This document shows, piece by piece, positions 18,719-28,291 of a DNA stretch of 32,242 bases. Made by a program: the position numbers and the translations under genes. Below the pieces are notes generated by a model. The model was not told where the DNA came from. It worked only from the letters and a program-made list of their open reading frames with translations, and made no database searches. Position 1 is the stretch's first letter. Each line of letters starts with the position of its first letter. Origin of the DNA: an uncultured Chlamydiae bacterium (GTDB lineage: Bacteria > Chlamydiota > Chlamydiia > Chlamydiales > Parachlamydiaceae); NCBI GenBank assembly GCA_950054535.1, contig CATLPS010000007.1, positions 1 through 32,242 on the forward strand, given 5' to 3'.

Positions 18719-18799
18719 AAAAAAATGAGTAGCCAACTACAAAGTTTATTTTTTTAGCAGGCTTAGTCACCCTGTTTTTTTAAAAAGGTTTCTATTTTC

Positions 18800-19645
18800 A
18801 TGCTCTCTCTTTTTTCACCTGCAAAGATCAATCTCTTTTTACAGGTAGGCTCAAAAAGAGAAGATGGCTACCATGAACTTTCCTCTTTGATGCAAACAGT
18901 CAGCTTAGGCGATTTTATTTCCTACCAAGTCGCGCAAAAAGACAGTTTTAGTTGCTCAGATCCTCTCTTACCTATTGATGATAATAATCTGGTATTAAAA
19001 GCCCTTAAAGTTTTTAGAAAAAAAAGTCATTGCAATCTCTCTTTCAAAATTCACTTGGAAAAAAAAGTGCCTTTTCAAGCGGGTCTAGGGGGTGGTAGCA
19101 GCAATGCTGCAACAACTCTATGGGCGCTTAATCAGCTTACAGAAGCCTCTTATAGCGATTTGCAACTCATGCAGATGGGAGCAGAAATTGGCTGCGATGT
19201 TCCTTTTTTTCTTTCTATGGGTACCGCTCATTGCACTGGCAGAGGAGAAAAGGTGACGCTACTTCCTAACTTAGCTAAAAACTCCCTCACTATCGTTACT
19301 CCCTCGTTTGGTCAAGCTACTGAGTTAGTCTATGCGCAGCTCACCTCTTTTCGTAAAAACTTTAAAAAAATCAATACGATCTCTTTGCAAGAAAAATTAG
19401 TGTATGAAAATGACCTTGAGAAAGCAGCCTTTGCAGCAAACCCCAAGCTTGCTAATGTAAAAAACAAACTTTTACAATCAGGTTTTGAAATAGTGCTACT
19501 ATCGGGTTCTGGAAGCTCTTTTTTTTGCTTTGGGACAGCAGATCTTTCCAGTCATTCTGACTTATCTCAGTATCACGTTCATTTTATTCATCGCAGCACA
19601 GGAAAATGGTATCATGAAAACCTAGCTGGTTCGCCTAAAAATTAA
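18800..19645 (+). CDS. ispE: 4-diphosphocytidyl-2-C-methyl-D-erythritol kinase
   Basis: SPAKINLFLQVGSKREDGYHELSSLMQTV; PFQAGLGGGSSNAATTLWALN; GCDVPFFLSMGTAHCTGRGE. Confidence 0.96.
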   Translation: MLSLFSPAKINLFLQVGSKREDGYHELSSLMQTVSLGDFISYQVAQKDSFSCSDPLLPIDDNNLVLKALKVFRKKSHCNLSFKIHLEKKVPFQAGLGGGSSNAATTLWALNQLTEASYSDLQLMQMGAEIGCDVPFFLSMGTAHCTGRGEKVTLLPNLAKNSLTIVTPSFGQATELVYAQLTSFRKNFKKINTISLQEKLVYENDLEKAAFAANPKLANVKNKLLQSGFEIVLLSGSGSSFFCFGTADLSSHSDLSQYHVHFIHRSTGKWYHENLAGSPKN

Positions 19646-19878
19646 GCGGCAAAAATTTTATACCTGTTAACTGACGCTTGAGCACCTTGGTGTAAGTCAA
19701 AACTTGAGGCAAAAGATCTTGAGCATTTTTTTATCGATTTCGGCATGTTCATGTAGGATTTAGGTTAGCAAGTTCGGCTTAAGTTTTTTTACTTTTTACA
19801 AGAGACTTTTACAATTTGAGTATTTGCCAGCTTTTTTGAGTCTTTCTATCTAAATCCTTTTTTTGCTATCCTTGCAGG

Positions 19879-20892
19879 TTGAATGAGCAAAAGGGAAGTG
19901 AAATGAAAAAAATAAGTCAGCCTCTTATAGTGATTACAGGTGGTGCAGGATTTATTGGTTCTTGCTTTGTAAGATACTTAAATGATCAAGGAATAGATCA
20001 TATTGTCATTGTTGATAAACTTGGTAAAAGTGAAAAGTGGAAAAACTTAGTGGGAAAACGCTTTTATCACTTTATAGAAAAAGAGTCTTTTTTTCCTTGG
20101 TTAAAAGAACACGAAGCGCTAGTAGGGCCCATTATTCATTTGGGCGCTTGTACAGATACTATGGAAAATGATGCTGCCTATCTAGTGGAAAATAACTATC
20201 AGTTTTCAGTGAATTTAGCAGAGTTTGCCCTCAGTAAAGGCAAACGATTTATTTATGCTTCTTCTGCTGCCACTTATGGCAATGGAGCGCAGGGCTTTAA
20301 TGACGATTGTAACCAACTTTTTCATCTTTCTCCTCTTAACATGTACGGGTATTCTAAGCAGCTGTTTGATCAGTGGGCAAAAATGCAGGGAGTGTTAGAT
20401 CAGATAGTAGGACTTAAATTCTTTAATGTGTTTGGTCCTAACGAGTGGCATAAAGGAAGAATGGCGTCTGCAGTGATTAAAATGGTTCAGCAAATAGAAA
20501 AAAAAGAGGCGATTAAACTTTTTAAAACAACGAAACCTAATCAATTTGCAGATGGAGAGCAAAAACGCGATTTCATCTACGTGAAAGATGTGGTAAAAAT
20601 GATCTATCCTTTTTTGACTAATCAAGTAGGAGGGTTATTTAATATTGGTAGCGCAATCGCCTCTACTTGGAACGAACTAGCTAAAGCAGTCTGTTTAGCA
20701 ATGAATGAAAAAATAAATATAGAATATATTGATATGCCAAAAGAACTTGTAGAAAAATATCAAAACTATAGCTGTGCGGATATGTCAAAAACTAAAAAAA
20801 CGATCGGTCACCACGCAGCTTCTTGCATAAGCTTAAATGAAGCTGTGCATAATTATGTGAATCACCATCTTTTAACGCATTGCTCATGGTAG
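19879..20892 (+). CDS. hldD: ADP-L-glycero-D-manno-heptose 6-epimerase (real start may be ATG at 19903)
   Basis: IVITGGAGFIGSCFVRYLND; HLGACTDTMENDA; YASSAATYGNG; MYGYSKQLFDQW; RDFIYVKDVV. Confidence 0.93.
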   Translation: MNEQKGSEMKKISQPLIVITGGAGFIGSCFVRYLNDQGIDHIVIVDKLGKSEKWKNLVGKRFYHFIEKESFFPWLKEHEALVGPIIHLGACTDTMENDAAYLVENNYQFSVNLAEFALSKGKRFIYASSAATYGNGAQGFNDDCNQLFHLSPLNMYGYSKQLFDQWAKMQGVLDQIVGLKFFNVFGPNEWHKGRMASAVIKMVQQIEKKEAIKLFKTTKPNQFADGEQKRDFIYVKDVVKMIYPFLTNQVGGLFNIGSAIASTWNELAKAVCLAMNEKINIEYIDMPKELVEKYQNYSCADMSKTKKTIGHHAASCISLNEAVHNYVNHHLLTHCSW

Positions 20893-22220
20893 CACTTGTC
20901 AATAGCTTGAGCCAGCTTAAACGGTCAAAAATAGTAGTTTTAGGAGATTTGCTTCTTGATAGCTACACTATGGGTCGTGTGCAACGTATTTCCCCAGAAG
21001 CGCCAGTACCTGTCGTTTGCGTAGAAAAAGAGACTCATTTGCCTGGGGGCGCAGGCAATGTAGCTTTAAATCTTGTTTCGCTCGGCGCAGAAGCTATTTT
21101 TGTAGGGCGCGTAGGAGAAGATTTTGCTGGTCAGCTTTTACAAAAAACATTAAAAGACAAAGGAGTCACTACTAACTGGCTTTTTTCTCAAGCTCACTAT
21201 CCAACCCCTGTAAAAAATCGGGTAATTGCTAGCAACCAACAGATTGTACGGATTGATCATGAAACTATTCAGCCTTTAAGTTTATTATTAGAGCAAGAGA
21301 TAATTACTGCCCTTCCTCAAATTTTACAAGGAATTAAAGTTGTTGCCTTATCGGACTATGGAAAAGGATTTTTGACTCCAAATTTATTAAAAGCACTTTT
21401 TCACTATACTAGCTGTCATGGTATTACTGTGATCACAGATCCTAAAGGAACCGATTTTAGCAAATATAGAGGCACGACCATTATTAAGCCTAATCAAACA
21501 GAGGCTTATCAAGCTGTCAATTTTTCTCAAGAGGTGGATTTATCAGAAGTTGCTCATGCAATTTTAAAAGTTACTGAAGCTCAAACAGTAATGATCACTC
21601 GCTCGGAAGCAGGCCTCTCCCTTTTTAATCGTCAAGGGGAGAGAAAAGACTTTCCTGTTCAGGTCAGGGAAGTAAAAGATGTCACCGGAGCTGGGGATAC
21701 TGTACTGGCAATGTTGACTTACGCTATTGCAAATGAAATTTCTTATGAGGAGAGCGCTGAGTTTTGCAATATTGCTGCAGGAATTGTGATAGAGCAGCTT
21801 GGCTGTGCTCGAGTAAACTTGGCAGATATTTCCCATCGCTTATTAGAAAAACAGATGCACTGTAAATTATTTGATGAAAAACAGCTCTTTGCTTTAGAAA
21901 AAGTTTTAACGCATTGTCCCTATACTATTTTAGTTTTAGAAGAACTATCCTCTATTACCCCTACTTTGTTTGAGGCATTAAGCAAACTTTCTACGCCAGA
22001 CTCTTCTCTTCTGCTCTATTTAAAGGATGGTTCCCCTTGCTCTACTAGTTTAAAAATGCTTACTTCTTTAATGGAGGTAAACTTCATTTTGATTCATTCT
22101 GCCAAAGTAGAAAAAGTGTGCCATCAATTAACACCTAAGGCAGTCTACAGCTTTTATAGCGGCCAGTTAGAGCAGCACTCTTCTTTAAAAAGATCGCTTT
22201 TTCAAAAAAATAAAAATTAA
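20886..22220 (+). CDS. hldE: HldE-like protein: intact heptose-7-phosphate kinase domain plus degenerate C-terminal domain (start moved from 20880 TTG to ATG 20886 overlapping the hldD stop)
   Basis: VVLGDLLLDSYTMGRVQRISPEAPVPVVCVEKETHLPGGAGNVALNLVSLGA; TDPKGTDFSKYRGTTIIKPNQTEA; DVTGAGDTVLA (PfkB). C-terminal ~120 aa lack the cytidylyltransferase GxFDxxHxGH motif. Confidence 0.88.
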   Translation: MVALVNSLSQLKRSKIVVLGDLLLDSYTMGRVQRISPEAPVPVVCVEKETHLPGGAGNVALNLVSLGAEAIFVGRVGEDFAGQLLQKTLKDKGVTTNWLFSQAHYPTPVKNRVIASNQQIVRIDHETIQPLSLLLEQEIITALPQILQGIKVVALSDYGKGFLTPNLLKALFHYTSCHGITVITDPKGTDFSKYRGTTIIKPNQTEAYQAVNFSQEVDLSEVAHAILKVTEAQTVMITRSEAGLSLFNRQGERKDFPVQVREVKDVTGAGDTVLAMLTYAIANEISYEESAEFCNIAAGIVIEQLGCARVNLADISHRLLEKQMHCKLFDEKQLFALEKVLTHCPYTILVLEELSSITPTLFEALSKLSTPDSSLLLYLKDGSPCSTSLKMLTSLMEVNFILIHSAKVEKVCHQLTPKAVYSFYSGQLEQHSSLKRSLFQKNKN

Positions 22221-22396
22221 TTATATAATCAAAAACTTAATTTGTTAAAAATTAAAATGAAAAAAAATAAATTATAGAAAATTAATTTTAAAATTTTTTG
22301 TTAAAGATTATTTAAATGGTTTTTTGCCTTTGTAATAAATTACTCGATCCGCTAATGTGACACCCAATATAAAATTTGCCCAATACCTCTTACTTA

Positions 22397-22449
22397 ACCC
22401 CTCTGGTGTAATTTAAGAAGGAAATGGCACTACTTTTTTTTGGAGGGGT
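22397..22449 (+). promoter_or_regulatory. Possible Shine-Dalgarno-sequestering stem upstream of the 22450 ORF
   Basis: ACCCCTC (22397-22403) is perfectly complementary to GAGGGGT (22443-22449), which covers the RBS directly before the ATG at 22450. Confidence 0.35.
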
Positions 22450-22683
22450 ATGGAGAAAAAAAAACGTGATCACTTACAAAAAGCATTAGGAAAAAATCTT
22501 GCCAGTTATATATTAATCACTTGTGAAAAACCTTCCTCAACGGGAGAGATGCCTATCGAGATGACCTATCACGGAGAAGAAGCCTTGGTTTCTTATCTCC
22601 TTCATCAAGCGCAAATGCATCTTGAAGAGAATGAAGAAGAGTCTCTTTGTAGTTCAGCTGATACTATTCGCCTAGTAGAATAA
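22450..22683 (+). CDS. Small hypothetical protein (77 aa)
   Basis: Strong RBS GGAGGGG directly upstream of ATG; no recognised domain. Confidence 0.6.
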   Translation: MEKKKRDHLQKALGKNLASYILITCEKPSSTGEMPIEMTYHGEEALVSYLLHQAQMHLEENEEESLCSSADTIRLVE

Positions 22684-22853
22684 AAAATTATTTTATGAAA
22701 AAGCCTTGGCTTAAGATGGTTTTTGCTGAAAAATAAATGGATTAAATTTTTGTCTCGTTTTATTTATGCTAGCATTTATATTATTCTATAGTAAACTGTC
22801 AGTATAAAATAGACAAAAAAAAACAGTTAGCTACAAACGAGTGAAAAATAACG

Positions 22854-25139
22854 GTGAATAGTTTAGAACAGCGATTAGAACAGCAAGTACAGTTTTGGGC
22901 TTTACTTGGTCCTTTTCTTTTTTTAGCCAGCATCAGCGTCCTTATCTTTAAATTAACCCTTCATTGGTACTTTCCAATTACTATCTTGTTTGGGTTGCCC
23001 CTTTGCGTAAAGTGGAAAACAAAAGGAATGGCCTGTGCGCTTTCTCTTCTTTTTTTACTCTTTCTCTACTCTTACTCTAGTTTAAGCATAAATGAACGCT
23101 ATTGGCATGTAGGCATGGCATTAGCGCTAGCCTTTTCTTTTATTATTTTAACGCTTTCTTTAGAGGAAGTAGAAGGCGTATTGACCCGTCTACAGATAGA
23201 GTCTAAAAGCAGGCTGGATAACTTTTTAAAACTAGATGATAGCTCTAAAAAAGCAGAAGAGAGTTGGACAAAAGAAAAAGTTGCTCTAAATAGTGAGCTG
23301 GCATCACTAGTAAATGATTTAACTATTGCAAAACAAGATAAAGAGATTTTTCATAAATTAACCCAGCTCGCAAAAGAAGAACTTCTTCAAATAAGAGCTC
23401 AGCAAGAGCAATTACAACAAGATCTAGTCTATAAAAAACAGCAGGTTTACCAGTTAACTGAAACGCTAGAGCAAAGCGAATTACAGTTGCAGTCCATCCT
23501 CGATAGAGATTCTGAGCAGTTAGTAACTAGTCTGCAGCATGCTTTAAAAAATTTAGAAGAGGAAAATAGAGAGTGGCAGAAAAAAAATGAAGAAAACTTG
23601 ATTGAAAATGACCGACTAAACAGTCAATGTAAAGTATTTATACGAGAGCAAAGTGAATCAAAGACGCTTTTTTCGGCTCTTCAGCAAGAAAAAGAAGAAC
23701 TTATTCAAAAGTTAGAGACGATAGAAAAAGAAAAAGAAGCTTTTTGCTCTCAAGCAATAGCAAAAGAAAAAGAACTATCGACGATGCAAGTTACTCAAGA
23801 ACAACTGCAAAAACAGATTGATTTACTCAAAAATCAACAAGTAGAAACTTTATTTCAACAAGAGCAGCTTTCAAAAGAAAAAAAAGAGCTAATGCACCAA
23901 CTAGCCTGCACAGAGCAAACATCTACTTCATTAATGCAAGAGGCTCAAGCTTATCAACAAGGAGTGCAAGAGTATCAAAAAGACCAACAAAATTTTGTAG
24001 CCACTATAAAAGAGTATCAATGTGAGCTTTGGCAGATAGAAAAAACAGTCGAACAGCTGCAAAAAGAGCATCTTTCTTTGAAGCAGTATTTTGAAAATAG
24101 CTTGCAAACAGAGCAAGCTACTAAGATCTCTTTAGAAAAAGTTCAAAGTCAAAAAGAGGAATTGGAGATAAGGTTTAATGAGCAGCAACATAAAATTAGT
24201 TTCTTAGAAAAGCAAAACCAGACGCTTACTTCTGAAATACATTTGCATCAACTAAGTTTGGAAACGAAAAAAAAGGAGCTAGCGGAGCTCGAATATCTCT
24301 ATCAAAAGCGGCAAGAAGAGCAGACTGACTTAAGTCAAAAGGTTTCAGGATTAGAAGCAGAAAAAAAATGTTTAGAGCAACAATGCAAGCAAGTTTTACA
24401 AGAGCAAGAGAAACTCACCCTCAGCCTTGACTTAGTTGTAAGTGAAAAAAAATCTTTACAAGAAGAGCTAGAAGATAGTTTTGCGGCCAAGGAAGCATTA
24501 GAAAAAAACTTTAATCAACTCACCCAAACATTAGAAAAAAATCGAAAAGAGCAGCAAGAAAGTGATTTGGAAAAAAAGCAAATAGAGCAAAAGATTTTCT
24601 CTTTACAAAAGCAGCTCAAAGATGATCAACAACAAATCAATACTTTAACAAAAGAAATTCAAGAGAAAAAAGCTATTCTCGAAGAGAGCTTAAAAAATGA
24701 AAAGATAGCTTATTTAGAGGCAGAGAAAAAAATAGCGTTAGTCAAAAAAGAGGCAAACTCTTTAGCGGAAGAAAAATCAAAAAAAATCTTAGATCTTGAA
24801 GCTGCTTTACAGACGCGTGCAAAAAATAGAGAAAAAGCAGAGCAGCTCAGTGATAGCGATAGTCACCAGATAAAAAGCTTATACTTTCAGTTAAAAAAAC
24901 AGTTTCAAGATAAATCCACTGTTTTGGATCAAACGCGCCAAGAGCTTTTTATAGCCTGCGAAAAAGTACTTCAGTTGGAAAAAAACTTAGAAGAAAAAGA
25001 GTATTATTCTGCGAGCGAAACAGAAGAACTTTTACGTTTAGCTTATGAAGAGCTAGCAAAAAAATATGAGGATAAAGGAAAAGAGTACGAAGAAGAAATC
25101 TTGCACTTGCACTCTATTATTTCTCATCTTATTGCTTAA
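22854..25139 (+). CDS. Membrane-anchored long coiled-coil protein (761 aa, GTG start)
   Basis: N-terminal ~110 aa rich in hydrophobic segments, followed by ~600 aa of heptad-like E/K/Q/L-rich sequence. Confidence 0.85.
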   Translation: MNSLEQRLEQQVQFWALLGPFLFLASISVLIFKLTLHWYFPITILFGLPLCVKWKTKGMACALSLLFLLFLYSYSSLSINERYWHVGMALALAFSFIILTLSLEEVEGVLTRLQIESKSRLDNFLKLDDSSKKAEESWTKEKVALNSELASLVNDLTIAKQDKEIFHKLTQLAKEELLQIRAQQEQLQQDLVYKKQQVYQLTETLEQSELQLQSILDRDSEQLVTSLQHALKNLEEENREWQKKNEENLIENDRLNSQCKVFIREQSESKTLFSALQQEKEELIQKLETIEKEKEAFCSQAIAKEKELSTMQVTQEQLQKQIDLLKNQQVETLFQQEQLSKEKKELMHQLACTEQTSTSLMQEAQAYQQGVQEYQKDQQNFVATIKEYQCELWQIEKTVEQLQKEHLSLKQYFENSLQTEQATKISLEKVQSQKEELEIRFNEQQHKISFLEKQNQTLTSEIHLHQLSLETKKKELAELEYLYQKRQEEQTDLSQKVSGLEAEKKCLEQQCKQVLQEQEKLTLSLDLVVSEKKSLQEELEDSFAAKEALEKNFNQLTQTLEKNRKEQQESDLEKKQIEQKIFSLQKQLKDDQQQINTLTKEIQEKKAILEESLKNEKIAYLEAEKKIALVKKEANSLAEEKSKKILDLEAALQTRAKNREKAEQLSDSDSHQIKSLYFQLKKQFQDKSTVLDQTRQELFIACEKVLQLEKNLEEKEYYSASETEELLRLAYEELAKKYEDKGKEYEEEILHLHSIISHLIA

Positions 25140-25253
25140 AACAAGGCTTACTTCCTATATTCTAATGCTAGTGTAATTGGATAATATGCATAGGGTTTAA
25201 ACCATGATCATTTAAAAGCAGTTGATTGTTACTTAACAAAGTAGCAAAGCTTT

Positions 25254-26138
25254 TTATCTTTGCCACGGAGTCAAAATTTCATATCCATTTGCAGTAATAA
25301 GCAAAGTATGCTCCCATTGCGCGCTAGCTCGTCCGTCCTGCGTTCGCGCTGTCCATTGATCAGTTGAGTCAATTACTGCTTCTGCCACCCCTGCATTAAT
25401 CATTGGCTCAATTGTAAAAATCATGCCTGGTGCAAGCGGTAGTTTATTTTGATTGCGATGATGAAGAATTTGAGGATTTTCATGAAACTTTATCCCTACC
25501 CCATGACCTACAAACTGATAAACAACTGAGCAACCCTTATGATGAGCATGCTGCTCGATTACCTCTCCGATTTCGCATAGAGGCAGCCCTGGCTTTAAAA
25601 TTGCAATAGATTGCATGAGGCACTCATAAGAGACATCTACCACTCGTTTTTTTTCTTCGCTTACTTCTCCCACCATTATCATGCGACTACAGTCTCCATA
25701 ATAGCCACTTAGGATGCAAGTTACATCAATATTTAAAATATCGCCTTTTTTTAGCGGCTCTTCATTTGGAATACCATGGCAAATGACATCGTTAAGAGAA
25801 GTACAAATACTTTTGGGAAAAGGTGGCTGCCCATAATTTAGTGGAGCAGCAATAGCGCCTGCCTGTTTATGCAGCTCCATGGCAAGTTGATTGAGCTCTT
25901 CAGTGGTAGTGCCGATTTTGGCATGGTTGCAAACAGTATCAAGAATAAAGGCAGCGAGCTTGCAGGAAGCACGAATACCTTTGATTTGCTCTTCGTTTTT
26001 TAAAAGAATATGGTGTTGTTTCCAATATTGCTGGGCTAGCTCTTTTTGACTAAAAGCAGTAGGAGAAAGGGCTGGATAGTGACATTTTTTCCATTTTTTT
26101 TCACTGCCACACCAGCAAGCATCATTTCTTCCAATCAT
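25254..26138 (-). CDS. map: Methionine aminopeptidase type I with N-terminal SEC-C zinc motif
   Basis: MIGRNDACWCGSEKKWKKCHY (SEC-C); GDILNIDVTCILSGYYGDCSRM; YQFVGHGVGIKFHENPQIL; GMIFTIEPMIN. Confidence 0.96.
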   Translation of the reverse strand: MIGRNDACWCGSEKKWKKCHYPALSPTAFSQKELAQQYWKQHHILLKNEEQIKGIRASCKLAAFILDTVCNHAKIGTTTEELNQLAMELHKQAGAIAAPLNYGQPPFPKSICTSLNDVICHGIPNEEPLKKGDILNIDVTCILSGYYGDCSRMIMVGEVSEEKKRVVDVSYECLMQSIAILKPGLPLCEIGEVIEQHAHHKGCSVVYQFVGHGVGIKFHENPQILHHRNQNKLPLAPGMIFTIEPMINAGVAEAVIDSTDQWTARTQDGRASAQWEHTLLITANGYEILTPWQR

Positions 26139-26292
26139 AACTAACCTTTTTATTCACTCTAATGAAAGTTTTTAGTTTTAGTTTATCTTTAAGCATAACT
26201 GATTGTTAACTTCCTGGTAAACCTTTTTCTAGATTGTCTAAAATCACTTTTTTTCGTTAAAATCATTTCATTCTTTTAATAACACCTGATGA

Positions 26293-26997
26293 TTGATGAG
26301 ACCAAAACATCTTAAAGCTCCTTTTAAATGGCAGCAAAGACAAGTAACAATTGAAGACCGTATTTGGTATATTCCTAAATGCTCTGAGGAAGATCCCTTT
26401 GTGTTTCCTGGTTGGACAAGCGCTCTTACTTTTGCTAAAACACAGCCATTACAGGTAGAATTTTGTAGTGGTAATGGAGATTGGATCATTGCCAAAGCAC
26501 TTGCTCACCCTGAAAAAAACTGGGTAGCTATTGAAAAAAAATTTCCTCGAGTTCGCAAAATCTGGTCAAAATTAAAAAACCATGGGATTGGCAACCTACT
26601 CGTTATTTGCGGCGAAGGGCATCAAGCTGTCAAACGCTATTTTTTAGATCAATCAATAGAAGCGGTCTATGTTAACTTTCCCGATCCTTGGCCTAAGAAT
26701 GCACATGCTAAACATAGACTTATTCAGCCAAGCTTTATTGCAGAGGTAGCGCGCTGTATGCAACTTGGAGGATCTTTAACTTTGGCCACCGATGATATTT
26801 GCTATTCGCAAAAAGCTATAGAGGAAATTTTACAATCCCGCTATTTTACTTCAAACTTTCCTTCGCCTTTTTATCTAAATAAGATGGAGGGATATGGCAG
26901 CTCTTTTTTTGAAGATCTTTGGAGAGGACAGGGTAAAGAGATTCGCTATCATCAATTCAAACTTATTGCAAACGGTGATAATAAAACCAATGGATGA
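26293..26997 (+). CDS. trmB: tRNA (guanine-N7-)-methyltransferase
   Basis: QVEFCSGNGDWI, VAIEKKFPRVRKIWSKLKNHGIGNLLVICGEG, VYVNFPDPWPKNAHAKHRLIQPSFIAEVARCMQLGGSLTLATDD. Confidence 0.95.
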   Translation: MMRPKHLKAPFKWQQRQVTIEDRIWYIPKCSEEDPFVFPGWTSALTFAKTQPLQVEFCSGNGDWIIAKALAHPEKNWVAIEKKFPRVRKIWSKLKNHGIGNLLVICGEGHQAVKRYFLDQSIEAVYVNFPDPWPKNAHAKHRLIQPSFIAEVARCMQLGGSLTLATDDICYSQKAIEEILQSRYFTSNFPSPFYLNKMEGYGSSFFEDLWRGQGKEIRYHQFKLIANGDNKTNG

Positions 26998-28108
26998 AGG
27001 CCTAACACAAGAATATTTTAATCCTGCTCTGAAATTTAATCACCAACAGCCAGTTATTTTTGATGGCTGCCCGCCGGTTCTTTCTCCTCCATTTAATGGT
27101 GTAGTGATTCACTTGAACGGTCAAATTTTTTCCGAACTTAAGTGGGATGCTGCTAAAGAGTTAGCTCGTCAGTCCGTGCAAAAAGGATATTTGCTTTTTT
27201 GGCATCTTGAGTTAGGGCTTTTTGATCAACTGACTCTGCCTTTAACAGATCAGATGCAATTTCTTTCGCTGGCTTTAGCAATTGAGCACTTCAAAAAAGA
27301 GGTGTTGCCAGAGTTTGCTAGTGAATCTTTAGGGATTTCTATTTTAAGAGCAGAAGCTGACTTTAGTCTTCACTTTCAATGGAAAAAGGCTCAGGAAATT
27401 TCTTTACAGCAGTGGCTGCAAGATCACGCAGACGAGCAATTACTTATTTCAGAGCTTTCGCTGCATTCTCCTTTAAATGCGCTCACTCCTAGCATGCTCT
27501 ATTCTTGCGAGTATGGCCGGCAGCTGCTTGCTTTTTACTGTCAAGATATCTGCGTTCATTACTTAAACTCGTTAGCTGCTCGCCTGGCAGACGCTCTTCC
27601 TTGCTATCTTCTTTTAGACGCTACCAGTCTACAAGGAAATTTAACCAAACAACTACAGCTTTTAAATCCTCACTGCTTTGAACATTTTCAACTAGCAATT
27701 AAAGGAACTGATTTGCCTTTAGGGCAGTGGGGATGGCACTGCCATGCCACCGAAAAAGGATACATTGGAGCGCGCGCTAAAATGATAGAACCAGCCGCTG
27801 AAAAAGCGCTTGGCATTTGCCTTCCTCTTATGCACTTTCGCTCCTCCTCTCCCTGGGAAAAAATCGTGGAGTTAACAAAGCAGTTAAAAAAGCTTAACTA
27901 TTCTTTTAGGCTTATTTCTGAAAACCACTTAACTACTGAGTGGCAAGGGCTTGAAACCATTTTTTTTGTGCCAGAAGCATTAAGTAGTCAAGGCAAACGT
28001 AAATTGCTAGGCTTTTGTGCTGCTGGAGGAGAGGTTGTCTCACTTGGCCAAATAGTTGGCCTACCAAATGAGCAACTCTTTACGCAATGGTATTCCTCTA
28101 ATATTTAA
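26990..28108 (+). CDS. Conserved hypothetical protein (372 aa; start corrected)
   Basis: The ORF track extends to 26894, deep inside trmB; ATG at 26990 overlaps the trmB stop (ATGGATGA), giving MDEGLTQEYFNPALKF... No recognised domain. Confidence 0.75.
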   Translation: MDEGLTQEYFNPALKFNHQQPVIFDGCPPVLSPPFNGVVIHLNGQIFSELKWDAAKELARQSVQKGYLLFWHLELGLFDQLTLPLTDQMQFLSLALAIEHFKKEVLPEFASESLGISILRAEADFSLHFQWKKAQEISLQQWLQDHADEQLLISELSLHSPLNALTPSMLYSCEYGRQLLAFYCQDICVHYLNSLAARLADALPCYLLLDATSLQGNLTKQLQLLNPHCFEHFQLAIKGTDLPLGQWGWHCHATEKGYIGARAKMIEPAAEKALGICLPLMHFRSSSPWEKIVELTKQLKKLNYSFRLISENHLTTEWQGLETIFFVPEALSSQGKRKLLGFCAAGGEVVSLGQIVGLPNEQLFTQWYSSNI

Positions 28109-28239
28109 GTAAAAAAACAATCTCAATTTACTAATTTTTTATAGGTCAAAAGTAATTTCACTCCAACTCGTCGCGTAAATGACTACTTGTCATCAAATCA
28201 CCAATTTTAACAATTTACTAAAAATTTAAAATAAATAAA

Positions 28240-28291
28240 AAAAAATTTGAATTTTATTTTTTTTTACAGAAAAATAAAATTCAAATTTTTT
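28240..28291. repeat. Perfect 22-bp AT-rich inverted repeat (hairpin) in a ~490-nt intergenic gap
   Basis: AAAAAATTTGAATTTTATTTTT - tttacag-containing 8-nt loop - AAAAATAAAATTCAAATTTTTT. Confidence 0.8.

Noticed and set aside
25254-26138. SEC-C zinc motif fused to methionine aminopeptidase as a novelty
   Set aside because: This fusion is already known for chlamydial and some other bacterial MAPs; kept only as annotation.
26268-26495. 75-aa minus ORF opposite trmB
   Set aside because: Antisense shadow of trmB start.
26894-26989. N-terminal extension of the 404-aa ORF into trmB
   Set aside because: Covers conserved trmB sequence in another frame; the ATG at 26990 overlapping the trmB stop is the more natural start.
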